55,762 nt of DNA from Lentisphaeria bacterium (GTDB lineage: Bacteria > Verrucomicrobiota > Lentisphaeria > Victivallales > Victivallaceae), in assembly GCA_022768375.1 (NCBI GenBank), contig JALEMG010000013.1:1-55762 (forward strand), written 5' to 3'. The notes under the pieces were generated by a model. The model was not told the origin of the DNA and made no database searches. It was given only the letters and a program-made list of their open reading frames with translations. Position numbers and translations under genes: made by a program. Below are positions 1-7,847 of the stretch, piece by piece (within the stretch, counting starts at the first letter, position 1; each line of letters opens with the position of its first letter).

Positions 1-673
1 CGTAGGCATTGCCCTTCACAACGGCACTGGAGACGTGCACCCCGGATTCATAATAGTTGCTTTGAAGCAGGGTCATCCCGTTGACGATCCCGGCGGCGGC
101 AACCGAGGTGAACGCCACCGTCGCGCTGCCGTAAATCATCACCGTGCAGTTTTGACCTATGACAGAATGCTCCGCCGTGCCGTAGATCCGAAAACTTCCG
201 GACTGAGGATCATTCTCCAATCCGGAGGATACGGACGCGGTGTAAACGCTGGTGTATCTCGCCGTGCCGCCGAGGAGAACAGTCGCAATCCCCTGCCGGG
301 TAACGCAGGTATGCTCCGCCATGCCGCCGCTGGATATCTCAAGGCGGGCCATCGCACCGGCCACTGTCGTAGAAACCGCCATGCCGCCGTCGGAGACCCC
401 GAGCGTCCCGTACTCGTTAACGGCGCCGCTGCTGATCGTGCCCCCGTTCTGAATGTATGCTTTGCCTTTGCTGTTGACCGCCCCCCCTGCGGCGGTGCCG
501 CCGTCGAAAACATACATCATGCCGCCGGCATTCACTTGCGTATTGCCGGCCACGCCGCCGTCGAAAACATACATGCTGTCGTTGCCGCCGGAGGCGATCA
601 CCGCGTGATTGATGACCGCACCGCTCTCAACCAGGGCCCCGGAACTGTAAATCTCCACGTACATCGACAACAT
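1..673 (-). CDS. AIDA-type repeat surface protein, N-terminal part (3' end outside window)
   Basis: An open frame runs from ATG at 673 to the left edge without a stop, giving about 224 residues. The start is supported by AAGGGGGA six bases upstream. The protein is Gly/Ser/Val/Thr-rich and built of about 19-residue units with a GG turn (for example VFDGGVAG, VNAGGMMYV, VFDGGTAAG, IQNGGTISSG, EISSGGMAE). This is the pattern of autotransporter passenger strand-loop-strand (AIDA-like) repeats that form a beta-helix. No signal peptide is visible at this start, which is odd for a surface protein. The 48-codon ORF just upstream may be part of the same transcription unit. The C-terminus, and so any autotransporter barrel, lies outside the window. 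The family call is by repeat pattern; the function (adhesion or surface layer) is inference. Confidence 0.75.
   Translation of the reverse strand, partial: MLSMYVEIYSSGALVESGAVINHAVIASGGNDSMYVFDGGVAGNTQVNAGGMMYVFDGGTAAGGAVNSKGKAYIQNGGTISSGAVNEYGTLGVSDGGMAVSTTVAGAMARLEISSGGMAEHTCVTRQGIATVLLGGTARYTSVYTASVSSGLENDPQSGSFRIYGTAEHSVIGQNCTVMIYGSATVAFTSVAAAGIVNGMTLLQSNYYESGVHVSSAVVKGNAY
497..574 (-). repeat. Tandem DNA repeat inside the left surface-protein gene
   Basis: An identical 21-base segment occurs at 497-517 and 554-574, exactly 57 bases (19 codons) apart. It encodes MYVFDGG on the minus strand. The spacing matches the 19-residue AIDA-type protein repeat and suggests recent unit duplication. 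Confidence 0.85.
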
Positions 674-681
674 ATTCCCCC

Positions 682-828
682 TTACTTTGATCCCCGTATG
701 TCAACAATCCACATATCCTGAACTTTGAAATGTCGCAGTGCGGGAACGTGTGTTTTCCCGCGCCTGAAGCACGTGCAAGCGGCCCCGACAACGGCACTGT
801 CGCCGGTTATCACACTGAGTTTTTTCAT
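682..828 (-). CDS. Small ORF (48 aa) upstream of the repeat surface protein
   Basis: ATG at 828 is preceded by a run of seven G (GGGGGGGATATCAA), a usable ribosome site. The ORF ends 8 bases before the start of the repeat protein at 673, so translational coupling is possible. The product starts MKKLSVITGDSAVVGAAC, followed by a basic, Cys/Trp-containing tail. It could be a weak export signal followed by a short tail, but the hydrophobic stretch is short. I do not recognise a family. A TTGCAA-N17-TATATT promoter lies about 115 bases upstream on the same strand. It could be a real small protein, a leader peptide, or the detached front of the next gene. Confidence 0.45.
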   Translation of the reverse strand: MKKLSVITGDSAVVGAACTCFRRGKTHVPALRHFKVQDMWIVDIRGSK

Positions 829-943
829 TTGATATCCCCCCCGTCTGCCGCCGGACGGACCCTGCGGGGTCCGGGAGATGCGGAAATTCCCAACACTCTC
901 ATTACCGGTCGTTTTCCCATGGCCGTTTCCAAAAATTTCCACT

Positions 944-972
944 AATATATCACCACCGCCGCTGTTTTGCAA
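944..972 (-). promoter_or_regulatory. Promoter for the small ORF/repeat-protein unit
   Basis: On the minus strand TTGCAA (972-967) is separated by 17 bases from TATATT (949-944). The leader to the ATG at 828 is about 110 nt and holds a GC-rich inverted repeat near 855-880. Apart from this promoter and leader, I see nothing else in the 829-1108 gap. Confidence 0.6.
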
Positions 973-1108
973 GCCGCCGACAAAAGTTTCGCTCCCCGTG
1001 AAAAAAGACGAGGGGCCGGAGACGGAAAAGATCGATCTTTCTTTCGGAACGGCGCGAAAACGCGCTTCGGCGGTGGAAAAATCCCCGGTCGGGGTGTATG
1101 TTATTGCC

Positions 1109-1999
1109 ATGATGAAAAGAAAGACTTACCTCCCGGCCTCGGTCCACGGCATGTGCGGCGGCGTATTCGCCGCTCTGCGCATTCTGGACGAATTCGCCTC
1201 CGCCCGCGGAGAGGTGTACGTTTTCCGCGAACTGGTCCACAACCGTGCGGTCACGGCGGACCTCGCCGCCCGGGGAGTGCGATTCGTCGATAAACCGGAC
1301 GACATCCCGGACGGCGCGGCGGTGGTCATCGGCGCCCACGGGGTCGGCGCGGACCTCGAACGCGAACTGCGCCGCAAAGCCGCCGTCTGCCGGGACGCCA
1401 CCTGTCCGCTGGTCAAAAAACTGCACCGCATCGCCGCTGCGCTCACCCCGGAAGAACAACTGGTCATCTGCGGCAAAAGCGGTCACCCGGAGGTCCGCGG
1501 CATCGCCGGCAATTCCGGGACCCCGGCGGTGTTCATCGTCGGGTCCGCCGCCGAAGTCGCCGCCCTGCCGGAGTTGTCCCTCCCGGTATTCCTCTCCCAG
1601 ACCACCGTGGATCACGCGGAGGCGGAAGCGGTGCTCGCCGCGCTGAAACGGCGCTTTCCGCAACTGACGGCGCATTCCGGGGTCTGCGACGCTTCGCGCA
1701 AACGGCAGGAGGCGGTGCTGGAACTGGCCGGGAAATGCGAACTGGTGCTGGTGATCGGTTCGCCCCACAGTTCCAATGCCCGGAGACTGCAGGAGATCGC
1801 CGCCCGGCAAGGCGCGGAATCGTTTCTGATCGACAGCGCCGCCGAACTGCCCCTCGCCGCGCTGGACCGGGTCTCCACCGTCGGCGTGACCAGCGGCGCC
1901 AGCACCCCGGAACACCTGTTTGCCGCCGTCACCGCCGCGCTGGAACGACTTGGATTCAGTTGCGCCGGTGCCGAAGCGTCCGGCACGCCGAACACATGA
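1109..1999 (+). CDS. ispH: 4-hydroxy-3-methylbut-2-enyl diphosphate reductase (IspH/LytB)
   Basis: Final enzyme of the MEP isoprenoid pathway: an iron-sulfur enzyme reducing HMBPP to IPP and DMAPP. The 296-residue product carries the three cluster cysteines in the usual settings: GMCGGV (C16), DATCPLVKK (C99) and GVCDASRKRQ (C193). It also has the substrate-binding ELVHN (H44), GAHGVG (H77), GHPEVRG (E128), QTT, SSNARRL and SGASTPE motifs. The usual GFCAGV is here GMCGGV. ATG at 1109 or 1112 gives the normal distance to the first cysteine, but no strong ribosome site is visible. The 3' end overlaps the convergent nadK by 44 bases. The family is certain from the motif order. Confidence 0.93.
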   Translation: MMKRKTYLPASVHGMCGGVFAALRILDEFASARGEVYVFRELVHNRAVTADLAARGVRFVDKPDDIPDGAAVVIGAHGVGADLERELRRKAAVCRDATCPLVKKLHRIAAALTPEEQLVICGKSGHPEVRGIAGNSGTPAVFIVGSAAEVAALPELSLPVFLSQTTVDHAEAEAVLAALKRRFPQLTAHSGVCDASRKRQEAVLELAGKCELVLVIGSPHSSNARRLQEIAARQGAESFLIDSAAELPLAALDRVSTVGVTSGASTPEHLFAAVTAALERLGFSCAGAEASGTPNT

Positions 2000-2681
2000 A
2001 TCCGTCCAGATTCCAAATCTCCGCGGTTTCGGCGGTCTGACGGAATGTGACTTTCTCCCCCACGTCCAGCAGGATCTTGCGGGGGTCGTTGTCCGCCATC
2101 ACCACCCCGGGACCGCGCAGGATCTCCACCGTGACCACACTGGTCTCCGGCAGAACGAGGTGGTCCACCACCTCGGTGGAGTTGCTGAACGCCAGACCGA
2201 CGCCCACTTTGAATATGCCCCGGGTGATGCTGCGGTAGTAGGCGCTGCTGCCGTGGACCCCGCTGAAGCAGAGACCGTCGCCCACCACCTCCCGGGCGTA
2301 AAGTTCCCCGTCGATGGAGACTCGATACCGCAGGGCGCTGACGTATTCCAGCGAGTGGATGACCAGATCGTTGATGCCGCGGATGACCTCATCGCGGCAG
2401 ACGGCCTCCAGCACCGGCGCGTGACACAGGGGCAATTCGCCGCGCCGGAAAGCGCCGATGATCTTTTCCGCCGTATGTTCCGGGCAGGTGGGCGCCGTCG
2501 CCGCGTCCCGCAGCGGCAGTTTTGGCAGATGCGGATAATCCCGCTGGGCGCCGAGCAGCGCGCCGTCTCCGCCGTGAGCGACGACGAGTTCCGCCCCGTC
2601 TCCGGCACACTCCTCCATGCCGTACCGGGCCAGGATCGGCCGGATGTCATTCAGATTTTTGCCGAGCAGTTTGATTTTCAC
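1956..2681 (-). CDS. nadK: NAD kinase
   Basis: ATP-dependent phosphorylation of NAD to NADP in the cytoplasm. The 241-residue product has the GGDG motif (37-40), the NDLVIH motif (104-109) and the GDGLCFSGVHGSSAY region (134-148) equivalent to the family GDG...TGSTAY motif. It is at the short end for the family and lacks an N-terminal extension. Its ATG overlaps the stop of the upstream methyltransferase gene by 4 bases, so the two are translationally coupled. The 3' end runs 44 bases under ispH. Confidence 0.9.
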   Translation of the reverse strand: MKIKLLGKNLNDIRPILARYGMEECAGDGAELVVAHGGDGALLGAQRDYPHLPKLPLRDAATAPTCPEHTAEKIIGAFRRGELPLCHAPVLEAVCRDEVIRGINDLVIHSLEYVSALRYRVSIDGELYAREVVGDGLCFSGVHGSSAYYRSITRGIFKVGVGLAFSNSTEVVDHLVLPETSVVTVEILRGPGVVMADNDPRKILLDVGEKVTFRQTAETAEIWNLDGFMCSACRTLRHRRN

Positions 2682-3190
2682 GATGCTCCTCCGATCTTGC
2701 CGCGCCGCCGGGCGTCGATGGCGTACAGGATCGCCGCCGCCGCGTTGCCCACGTTGATCGAGGCTTTCTCCCCGTACATGGGCAGCGAAACGACGCCGTC
2801 CGCTCCGTCAAGGACCGCGGCGGAAACTCCCAGCGCTTCATTGCCGAACACCACCGCCAGCGGAAACGTGACCGGCGCTTCCCACGCCTCCGCGCCTCCC
2901 GGTTCGGCGACCCACACCGCGTAACCGGCCTCGCGCAGCGCCGCCGCCGCCTCCTCCGCGGTGCCGAAGTGCCAGCAGGGAACGGTCAGATCCGTTCCCA
3001 TCGCGGTTTTGGCCAGTTTCGGGTGCGGCGGACACGGGGTGTAGCCGCAGGCGACGATCCCCGCGCCCAAGGCCTCCGCCACCCGAAAAATATTCCCGGT
3101 GTTGTACGCGCTGCGCAGCCGGTCCAGGACCAGCACCAGTTCCGGCAGCGTTGACAAATCCTCTTTCATGCCTATAAAATAACATTTCAT
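2678..3190 (-). CDS. SpoU/TrmH-family RNA 2'-O-methyltransferase
   Basis: A 170-residue SPOUT methyltransferase with all three family motifs: RSAYNTGNIFR (26-36), VVFGNEALG (113-121) and LPMYGEKASINVGNAAA (136-152). It contains only the catalytic domain, without the N-terminal RNA-binding extension of RlmB or TrmH. Such proteins methylate ribose in tRNA or rRNA using SAM; the target cannot be assigned from sequence alone. ATG at 3190 is preceded at a distance by GGGAGG; a second ATG at 3169 is possible. It is the first gene of a two-gene unit with nadK. Confidence 0.85.
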   Translation of the reverse strand: MKCYFIGMKEDLSTLPELVLVLDRLRSAYNTGNIFRVAEALGAGIVACGYTPCPPHPKLAKTAMGTDLTVPCWHFGTAEEAAAALREAGYAVWVAEPGGAEAWEAPVTFPLAVVFGNEALGVSAAVLDGADGVVSLPMYGEKASINVGNAAAAILYAIDARRRGKIGGAS

Positions 3191-3213
3191 CGGGGTTTTT
3201 ACAAGTTCCTCCC

Positions 3214-3242
3214 TTGCCGAAAAACGATTTCGCGGTTATATT
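3214..3242 (+). promoter_or_regulatory. Promoter of lpxA-gpmI
   Basis: TTGCCG (3214-3219), 17-base spacer, TATATT (3237-3242). The leader to the lpxA ATG at 3322 is about 70 nt. Confidence 0.55.
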
Positions 3243-3321
3243 ATCAAGCGGATAGCGTTGCGGAAAAATCCGGTGCGGGACGGAAATCCCCCGCCGGGAC
3301 CAATCATCAAGGAGATGTGTT

Positions 3322-4122
3322 ATGACAAAGATCCATCCTACCGCCGTCGTGGAAGAAGGCGCCATTCTCGGAGAGGACGTGGAAATCGGTCCCCTCTGTT
3401 TCGTCGGCCGGCATGTCAAGATCGGCGACGGCACCCGGCTGATCGCGCAGTGCGGCATCGACGGGTACACCACGCTGGGCAAAAACAATGTCCTGCATCC
3501 TTTCGCCGCGCTGGGACAGCCGGCGCAGGATCATTCCGTGGTCCCGGGAGCGGTCACCTACCTCAACATCGGCGACAACAACATCTTCCGGGAAAACTGC
3601 ACCATCCACACCGGCACCGCGCCGGAGAGCGCCACCACCATCGGCAGCGACAACATGTTCATGGCCGGCAGTCACGTGGCCCACAACTGCAAGATCGGCA
3701 ATCATGTGCACTTCATCAACGCCACGATGACCGGCGGCTACGCGGAAGTGCAGGATTACGCCATTCTCTCGGGGCTGGTGGCGATCCATCAGTTCTGCCG
3801 GGTGGGGCGTTTCGCCATCATCTCCGGCTGTTCGGCGTTCTCGCAGGACGTGCCGCCCTTCATGATGGCGGAGGGCCGCAACGGAGGCGTCAAGATGATC
3901 AACAAGATCGGTCTGCAGCGGGCGGGATTCTCCAGCGAGAGCATCTCGGTGATCAAGCAGATCTTCCGCATCTACTACCACAGCGATCTGATCCCGTCGA
4001 AAGCGCTGGAGAAGATCCGAACCGAATTGCCCCAGACCCCGGAAGTGCTGGAGTTTCTGGAGTTCTGCGCCACTACGAAAAAAGGCGTGGTCCCCGGGCG
4101 CGACAACGGGCACCGCAACTGA
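3322..4122 (+). CDS. lpxA: UDP-N-acetylglucosamine acyltransferase LpxA
   Basis: First step of lipid A synthesis: transfer of a 3-hydroxyacyl chain from ACP to UDP-GlcNAc. The 266 residues begin with left-handed beta-helix hexapeptide repeats (IHPTAVVEEGAILGEDVEIGP). The catalytic histidine is H121 in GSHVAHNCKIGN. The family helical C-terminal domain starts near residue 190 (GLQRAGFS). Length matches the family. AAGGAG lies 8 bases before the ATG. It is followed after 28 bases by gpmI. Together with lpxC at 34.6-35.4 kb it shows that the cell makes lipid A, although the lpx genes are dispersed. Confidence 0.95.
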   Translation: MTKIHPTAVVEEGAILGEDVEIGPLCFVGRHVKIGDGTRLIAQCGIDGYTTLGKNNVLHPFAALGQPAQDHSVVPGAVTYLNIGDNNIFRENCTIHTGTAPESATTIGSDNMFMAGSHVAHNCKIGNHVHFINATMTGGYAEVQDYAILSGLVAIHQFCRVGRFAIISGCSAFSQDVPPFMMAEGRNGGVKMINKIGLQRAGFSSESISVIKQIFRIYYHSDLIPSKALEKIRTELPQTPEVLEFLEFCATTKKGVVPGRDNGHRN

Positions 4123-4150
4123 GTTTGGATGAATCGAAAGTGAACGGAAG

Positions 4151-5806
4151 ATGTTGAAACCTCTGGAAAAGAACGAAAAATTCACCCCCCGCCGCGGGCC
4201 GGTCGTGCTGGCCATTCTGGACGGCGTGGGTTTCGGGAAATACGCCGACGGCGACGCGGTCAAGCAGGCGAATACCCCCGTGCTGGACGCGTTGATGGCC
4301 GATTGTCCGTGCACGAAACTCAAGGCTCACGGCACCGCGGTCGGCATGCCGTCGGACGCGGATATGGGCAACAGCGAAGTCGGGCACAACGCCATCGGTT
4401 CGGGCCGGGTCTTCTCCCAGGGCGCGAAACTGGTGGGGGAAGCCGTGGCCGGCGGGAAACTTTTCGCCGGCGAGGTATGGAAGAAACTGATCGCCAACGT
4501 GCTGGAAAACCATTCCGCGCTGCACCTGATCGGACTGGTTTCCGACGGCAACGTGCACAGCCACATCGACCACCTCTACGCCATGATCGACGCCGCTTTC
4601 GCCGCCGGGGTCAAAACCCTCCGGGTCCACGCGCTGCTGGACGGCCGGGACGTGCCGGAGACCAGCGCGCCGGAATACATTCGCCCGCTGGAGGAGAAAC
4701 TGGCCGCGCTGAGCGCCGAAGGCGTGGATTACCTTATCGCCTCCGGCGGCGGACGCATGGTCATCACCATGGACCGCTACGGCGCCAACTGGGATATGGT
4801 CCGGCGCGGATGGGAAACCCATGTGCACGGCAAAGGCGAATTTTTCCCCAGCGCGGCGCAGGCGATCGAAACGCTGCGTCAGCGCACCGGCGCCATTGAT
4901 CAGGATCTGGGGGCGTTCGTCATCTCCAAAGACGGCAAGACCCCGGCGGGAGCGATGCATGACGGCGACTCGGTGATCCTGTTCAATTTCCGGGGCGACC
5001 GGGCGCTGGAGATCACGGCGGCGTTTGAAAGCGGCGCGGATTTCGACAAATTCGACCGGGGCCGGGTGCCGCGGGTGATGTTCGCCGGGATGATGGAGTA
5101 CGACGGCGATCTCCACGTGCCGAAAAATTATCTGGTCAATCCGCCGGAGATCGACCGGACCATGGATGAATACCTCTGCGCGTCCCATGTGCGCCAACTG
5201 GCGGTGAGCGAGACCCAGAAGTACGGACACGTCACTTACTTTTTCAACGGCAACCGCTCCGGCAAATTCTCCGAGGAGTACGACGACTATCTGGAGATCC
5301 CCTCCGATGTGGTGCCGTTCGAGCAGCGCCCGTGGATGAAGTGCGCCGAGATCACCGACGCCGTGGTCGCAGCCATTGCCGAAGGCAAGTACCGGATGAT
5401 CCGGCTCAACTATCCCAACGGCGACATGGTCGGACACACCGGCAGCATGGACGCGGTGCTGGTGGCCATGGGCGCGCTGGACCTCTGCCTCGGCCGCATC
5501 CGCGACGCGGTGAAAGCCGCCGGCGGCGTGCTGGTCGTTTCCGCCGACCACGGCAACGCCGACGACATGCTGGAGCACGACAAGCAGGGCAATGTCAAAC
5601 GGGACAAGGCCGGCAATCCGGCCCGCAAGACCAGCCATTCCCTCAATCCGGTGCCGTGCATCATCTACGACCCGGAGTCCAAAGGCGAATACGCCGGCGA
5701 ACTCAAGACCGGCCTCGGCATCAGTTCGCTGGGCGCGACCTGCATCGAACTGCTGGGCTTCAAAGCCCCGGATGGCTACGATCCGAGTGTGCTGAATTTC
5801 CGGTAA
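4151..5806 (+). CDS. gpmI: 2,3-bisphosphoglycerate-independent phosphoglycerate mutase
   Basis: Glycolytic interconversion of 3- and 2-phosphoglycerate by a two-manganese enzyme of the alkaline phosphatase superfamily. In 551 residues the metal-site DGVG (24-27), the phosphoserine region MGNSEVGH (S75) and the C-terminal SADHGNADDM motif are intact. Pairing with lpxA is not metabolically obvious. The gene ends in a strong intrinsic terminator at 5827-5855. Confidence 0.95.
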   Translation: MLKPLEKNEKFTPRRGPVVLAILDGVGFGKYADGDAVKQANTPVLDALMADCPCTKLKAHGTAVGMPSDADMGNSEVGHNAIGSGRVFSQGAKLVGEAVAGGKLFAGEVWKKLIANVLENHSALHLIGLVSDGNVHSHIDHLYAMIDAAFAAGVKTLRVHALLDGRDVPETSAPEYIRPLEEKLAALSAEGVDYLIASGGGRMVITMDRYGANWDMVRRGWETHVHGKGEFFPSAAQAIETLRQRTGAIDQDLGAFVISKDGKTPAGAMHDGDSVILFNFRGDRALEITAAFESGADFDKFDRGRVPRVMFAGMMEYDGDLHVPKNYLVNPPEIDRTMDEYLCASHVRQLAVSETQKYGHVTYFFNGNRSGKFSEEYDDYLEIPSDVVPFEQRPWMKCAEITDAVVAAIAEGKYRMIRLNYPNGDMVGHTGSMDAVLVAMGALDLCLGRIRDAVKAAGGVLVVSADHGNADDMLEHDKQGNVKRDKAGNPARKTSHSLNPVPCIIYDPESKGEYAGELKTGLGISSLGATCIELLGFKAPDGYDPSVLNFR

Positions 5807-5826
5807 GCGGTCCTCCGCACGAAAAA

Positions 5827-5855
5827 ACGGAAGGCAAAACGCCTTCCGTTTTTTT
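5827..5855. terminator. Bidirectional intrinsic terminator
   Basis: Perfect 9-bp stem (5827-5835 with 5841-5849), loop AAAAC, flanked by A-rich sequence on the left and a T run (5850-5855) on the right. It can end gpmI on the plus strand and the convergent secreted-protein gene on the minus strand. Confidence 0.9.
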
Positions 5856-5872
5856 ACCCCTCGGCGGGAGTT

Positions 5873-6535
5873 TCACAGCCGGGAGATTTTCACGTTCCGA
5901 AAAAAATCCACCCCTTCGGAAGCCGCGATCCCGATCCGGCAATCTCCGGAAAACATCTGCGGCAGACACACGCCCAGCGTCCTTCCCCCGCCGGACACCT
6001 CGAGGAACCGGCGCCCGGCACGGCGAAACAGTTTCACGGTCAGCGTGTGGGCAACCCCGGGAGCAAAAAGGTTCTTCTCCAGCAGTTTCGCCGCGTTGTA
6101 CCACTTGCGGACTCCGTTTTCGCCGTAATGATGCCAGCAGTTGAAACCGTGATCGTACAGGATGACCTCGAAAAATTCGCCGAGCGAAGTAACCTCCGGC
6201 TCATTCGGCGGCGGCGCGGGAGCGATGAGGATGCCCGGAGCCATCCGCGGTTCGAATCCGCACTCCGCTTCAATGACGATGTCGCCGGAAAAGGTCCGCT
6301 TCAGCAACATGCCGGTGAATGTCCCCCACGAGGAACCGATGTCCGCCCCCGGCGGGACCAGATTGACGATGCGGTCGTCCCGCTGTACCCATGTCCCGAC
6401 ATACCCGGAACGGGCGTTTTTCAGCATTTTCCACTCCGCCGGATTCCATCGTCCGCGTGCGAAAGACGTTTCGTACACGGGTTCCGCCCCGGCACAGCAC
6501 AGAAAAAACAGCATCACACCGAAAATCATCCGCAT
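5873..6535 (-). CDS. Secreted protein with a DUF1961/LamG-like beta-sandwich domain
   Basis: The start is ATG at 6535, with AGGGAGA a few bases upstream. An upstream in-frame extension lacks signal-peptide character and is rejected. The 220-residue product opens with a signal peptide (MRMIFGVMLFFLCCAGA, likely cleaved after AGA). The rest is a single domain rich in aromatic and Gly residues, with EFFEVILYDHGFNCWHHY in the middle, ending VDFFRNVKISRL. This style is seen in DUF1961/3-keto-disaccharide-hydrolase-type concanavalin-like domains that bind or act on glycans. The family is suggested by pattern, not certain. It lies 28 bases downstream of mutY and may simply share its transcript. Confidence 0.6.
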   Translation of the reverse strand: MRMIFGVMLFFLCCAGAEPVYETSFARGRWNPAEWKMLKNARSGYVGTWVQRDDRIVNLVPPGADIGSSWGTFTGMLLKRTFSGDIVIEAECGFEPRMAPGILIAPAPPPNEPEVTSLGEFFEVILYDHGFNCWHHYGENGVRKWYNAAKLLEKNLFAPGVAHTLTVKLFRRAGRRFLEVSGGGRTLGVCLPQMFSGDCRIGIAASEGVDFFRNVKISRL

Positions 6536-6563
6536 ATCGAATCTCCCTGTCGTTTTCTCCCGT

Positions 6564-7568
6564 TCACCGGGAGGTGTTTCCTTCTCCGTCCCCGTCCGCC
6601 CGGCGCAGCAGTTTGGCAAACGCCTCCGGCAGAGGGTGTTCCCCCGGAAAACTCCAGACGAATTCCGGACTTTCCGTCTCGCAATCCACCACCAGAAACA
6701 GCATGCGCCACTCCAGATGGGTGAAAATGTGTCTGCTCCGGAACTCCGCCGCGACCGTCCCGAACGCCCTGCCCCACTCCGGGTTCTCCCCGGCGATGCT
6801 CGGTAGTTCCCACATCCCGGCCAACACGCCCGTTTCCGGCCGCCGCCGCAGGGCGATCCGGCCGTTATGCCGCAGAAGAAGCACCGTCCGAAGTTTCACT
6901 TTCCGCGCGACTTTGACCGCGGGCGGCGGAAACGCCGTCGGCGTGCCGAGCGCGCGGGCGCGGCAGTCCCCGGCCAGCGGACAGCGGACGCATTCCGGTT
7001 CGCCGTGGGGAAGACAGACCGTCGCCCCCAATTCCATCAGACTTTGCGTAAAATCTCCGCATTCCCCGCGCCGGTAATGCCGGGAGAGCAATCGTTCCGC
7101 CGCTCCCGTCGTGACCGGAGCGGCACGGAAGCGCGTCAGCACCCGAAGCACGTTGCCGTCCACCGCCGGCGCCGCTTCGTCGAAGGCGATGGAGGCGATG
7201 GCTCCCGCGGTGTAGCGTCCGATGCCGGGCAGTCGGCGCAGTTCCGCCGCCGTGGAGGGAAACCGCCCGGCGGCGGCCACGACCCGCGCGCATTCGTGCA
7301 GGAGGCGGGCGCGGCGGTAGTAGCCGAGCCCCGCCCAGAGTTTCATCACGGTCTCCTCCCCGGCCGCGGCGAGCGTCTCCACGGAGGGCAGAACCTCCAT
7401 GAACCGCGTGTAGTAACTCCTGACCGTCTCGACCCGGGTCTGCTGAAGCATGATCTCGGAGACCCAGACGCGATAGGGGTCGCGCGTCTCCCGCCAGGGG
7501 AGACGGCGGCGGTGAAGTTGATACCACGCGATCAGGCGCGGGGCGAAATCATGCGGCAGCGGCGGCAT
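6564..7568 (-). CDS. mutY: A/G-specific adenine DNA glycosylase
   Basis: Removes adenine opposite 8-oxoguanine. From ATG 7568 (334 residues) the order is: catalytic glutamate in SEIMLQQT (E38), helix-hairpin-helix LPGIGRYTAG (113-122), catalytic Asp in VDGNV (D137), and the [4Fe-4S] cysteines C185, C193, C196 and C202. The first cysteine spacing is one residue longer than in the E. coli enzyme. A NUDIX-like C-terminal domain follows, for 8-oxoG recognition. The frame is open further upstream, but this start matches the family N-terminus. A TTGCAT-N16-TATGGT promoter sits about 40 bases upstream. Confidence 0.92.
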   Translation of the reverse strand: MPPLPHDFAPRLIAWYQLHRRRLPWRETRDPYRVWVSEIMLQQTRVETVRSYYTRFMEVLPSVETLAAAGEETVMKLWAGLGYYRRARLLHECARVVAAAGRFPSTAAELRRLPGIGRYTAGAIASIAFDEAAPAVDGNVLRVLTRFRAAPVTTGAAERLLSRHYRRGECGDFTQSLMELGATVCLPHGEPECVRCPLAGDCRARALGTPTAFPPPAVKVARKVKLRTVLLLRHNGRIALRRRPETGVLAGMWELPSIAGENPEWGRAFGTVAAEFRSRHIFTHLEWRMLFLVVDCETESPEFVWSFPGEHPLPEAFAKLLRRADGDGEGNTSR

Positions 7569-7608
7569 CGGAATTCCGGCAAACCTTTCTGAAAAATGTT
7601 CGCTGCAT

Positions 7609-7636
7609 ACCATACCACGAAAACCGTCCAATGCAA
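7609..7636 (-). promoter_or_regulatory. Promoter of mutY
   Basis: On the minus strand TTGCAT (7636-7631), 16-base spacer, TATGGT (7614-7609). Confidence 0.45.
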
Positions 7637-7750
7637 GCATCCCTCCGAAAAAAATGTCTCCGGGGTCCCCCCGGACGCCCGGGGCGTTCCGACGTTTCGC
7701 ACCCTGCGGAAAAATCCGGCGAAAAAGCCGCGTTTTTGGGGAAGCAAGAC

Positions 7751-7779
7751 TTGTCAAGCCCGGGGAAACGTGCTATATT
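7751..7779 (+). promoter_or_regulatory. Promoter of the gyrA operon
   Basis: TTGTCA (7751-7756), 17-base spacer, TATATT (7774-7779), preceded by TGC (extended -10 form). The leader to the gyrA ATG is about 60 nt. Confidence 0.7.
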
Positions 7780-7847
7780 ACCCCATATATTCTATTGTAT
7801 CGTAAGGTTCAGTGTATCATTTCAACGAAATCATCAAGAGAGAGACC

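Noticed and set aside
481-487. Possible frameshift at a run of seven C in the left repeat gene
   Set aside because: Reading straight through seven bases keeps the repeat frame intact on both sides, so no correction is needed.
35-721. Plus-strand open frame at the left end
   Set aside because: It lies opposite the repeat protein frame, which has a ribosome site and regular 19-residue repeats.
1956-1999. Convergent overlap of ispH and nadK as evidence of a frame error
   Set aside because: Both proteins have normal lengths for their families, and a 44-base overlap is tolerable in this compact genome.
4073-5638. Minus-strand open frame opposite gpmI
   Set aside because: Shadow of a conserved glycolytic gene, without recognisable domains.
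6240-6265. GGTTCGAATCC resembling a tRNA T-arm
   Set aside because: It lies inside the secreted-protein coding region and no acceptor, D or anticodon stems can be formed around it. No other tRNA signal was seen in the window.
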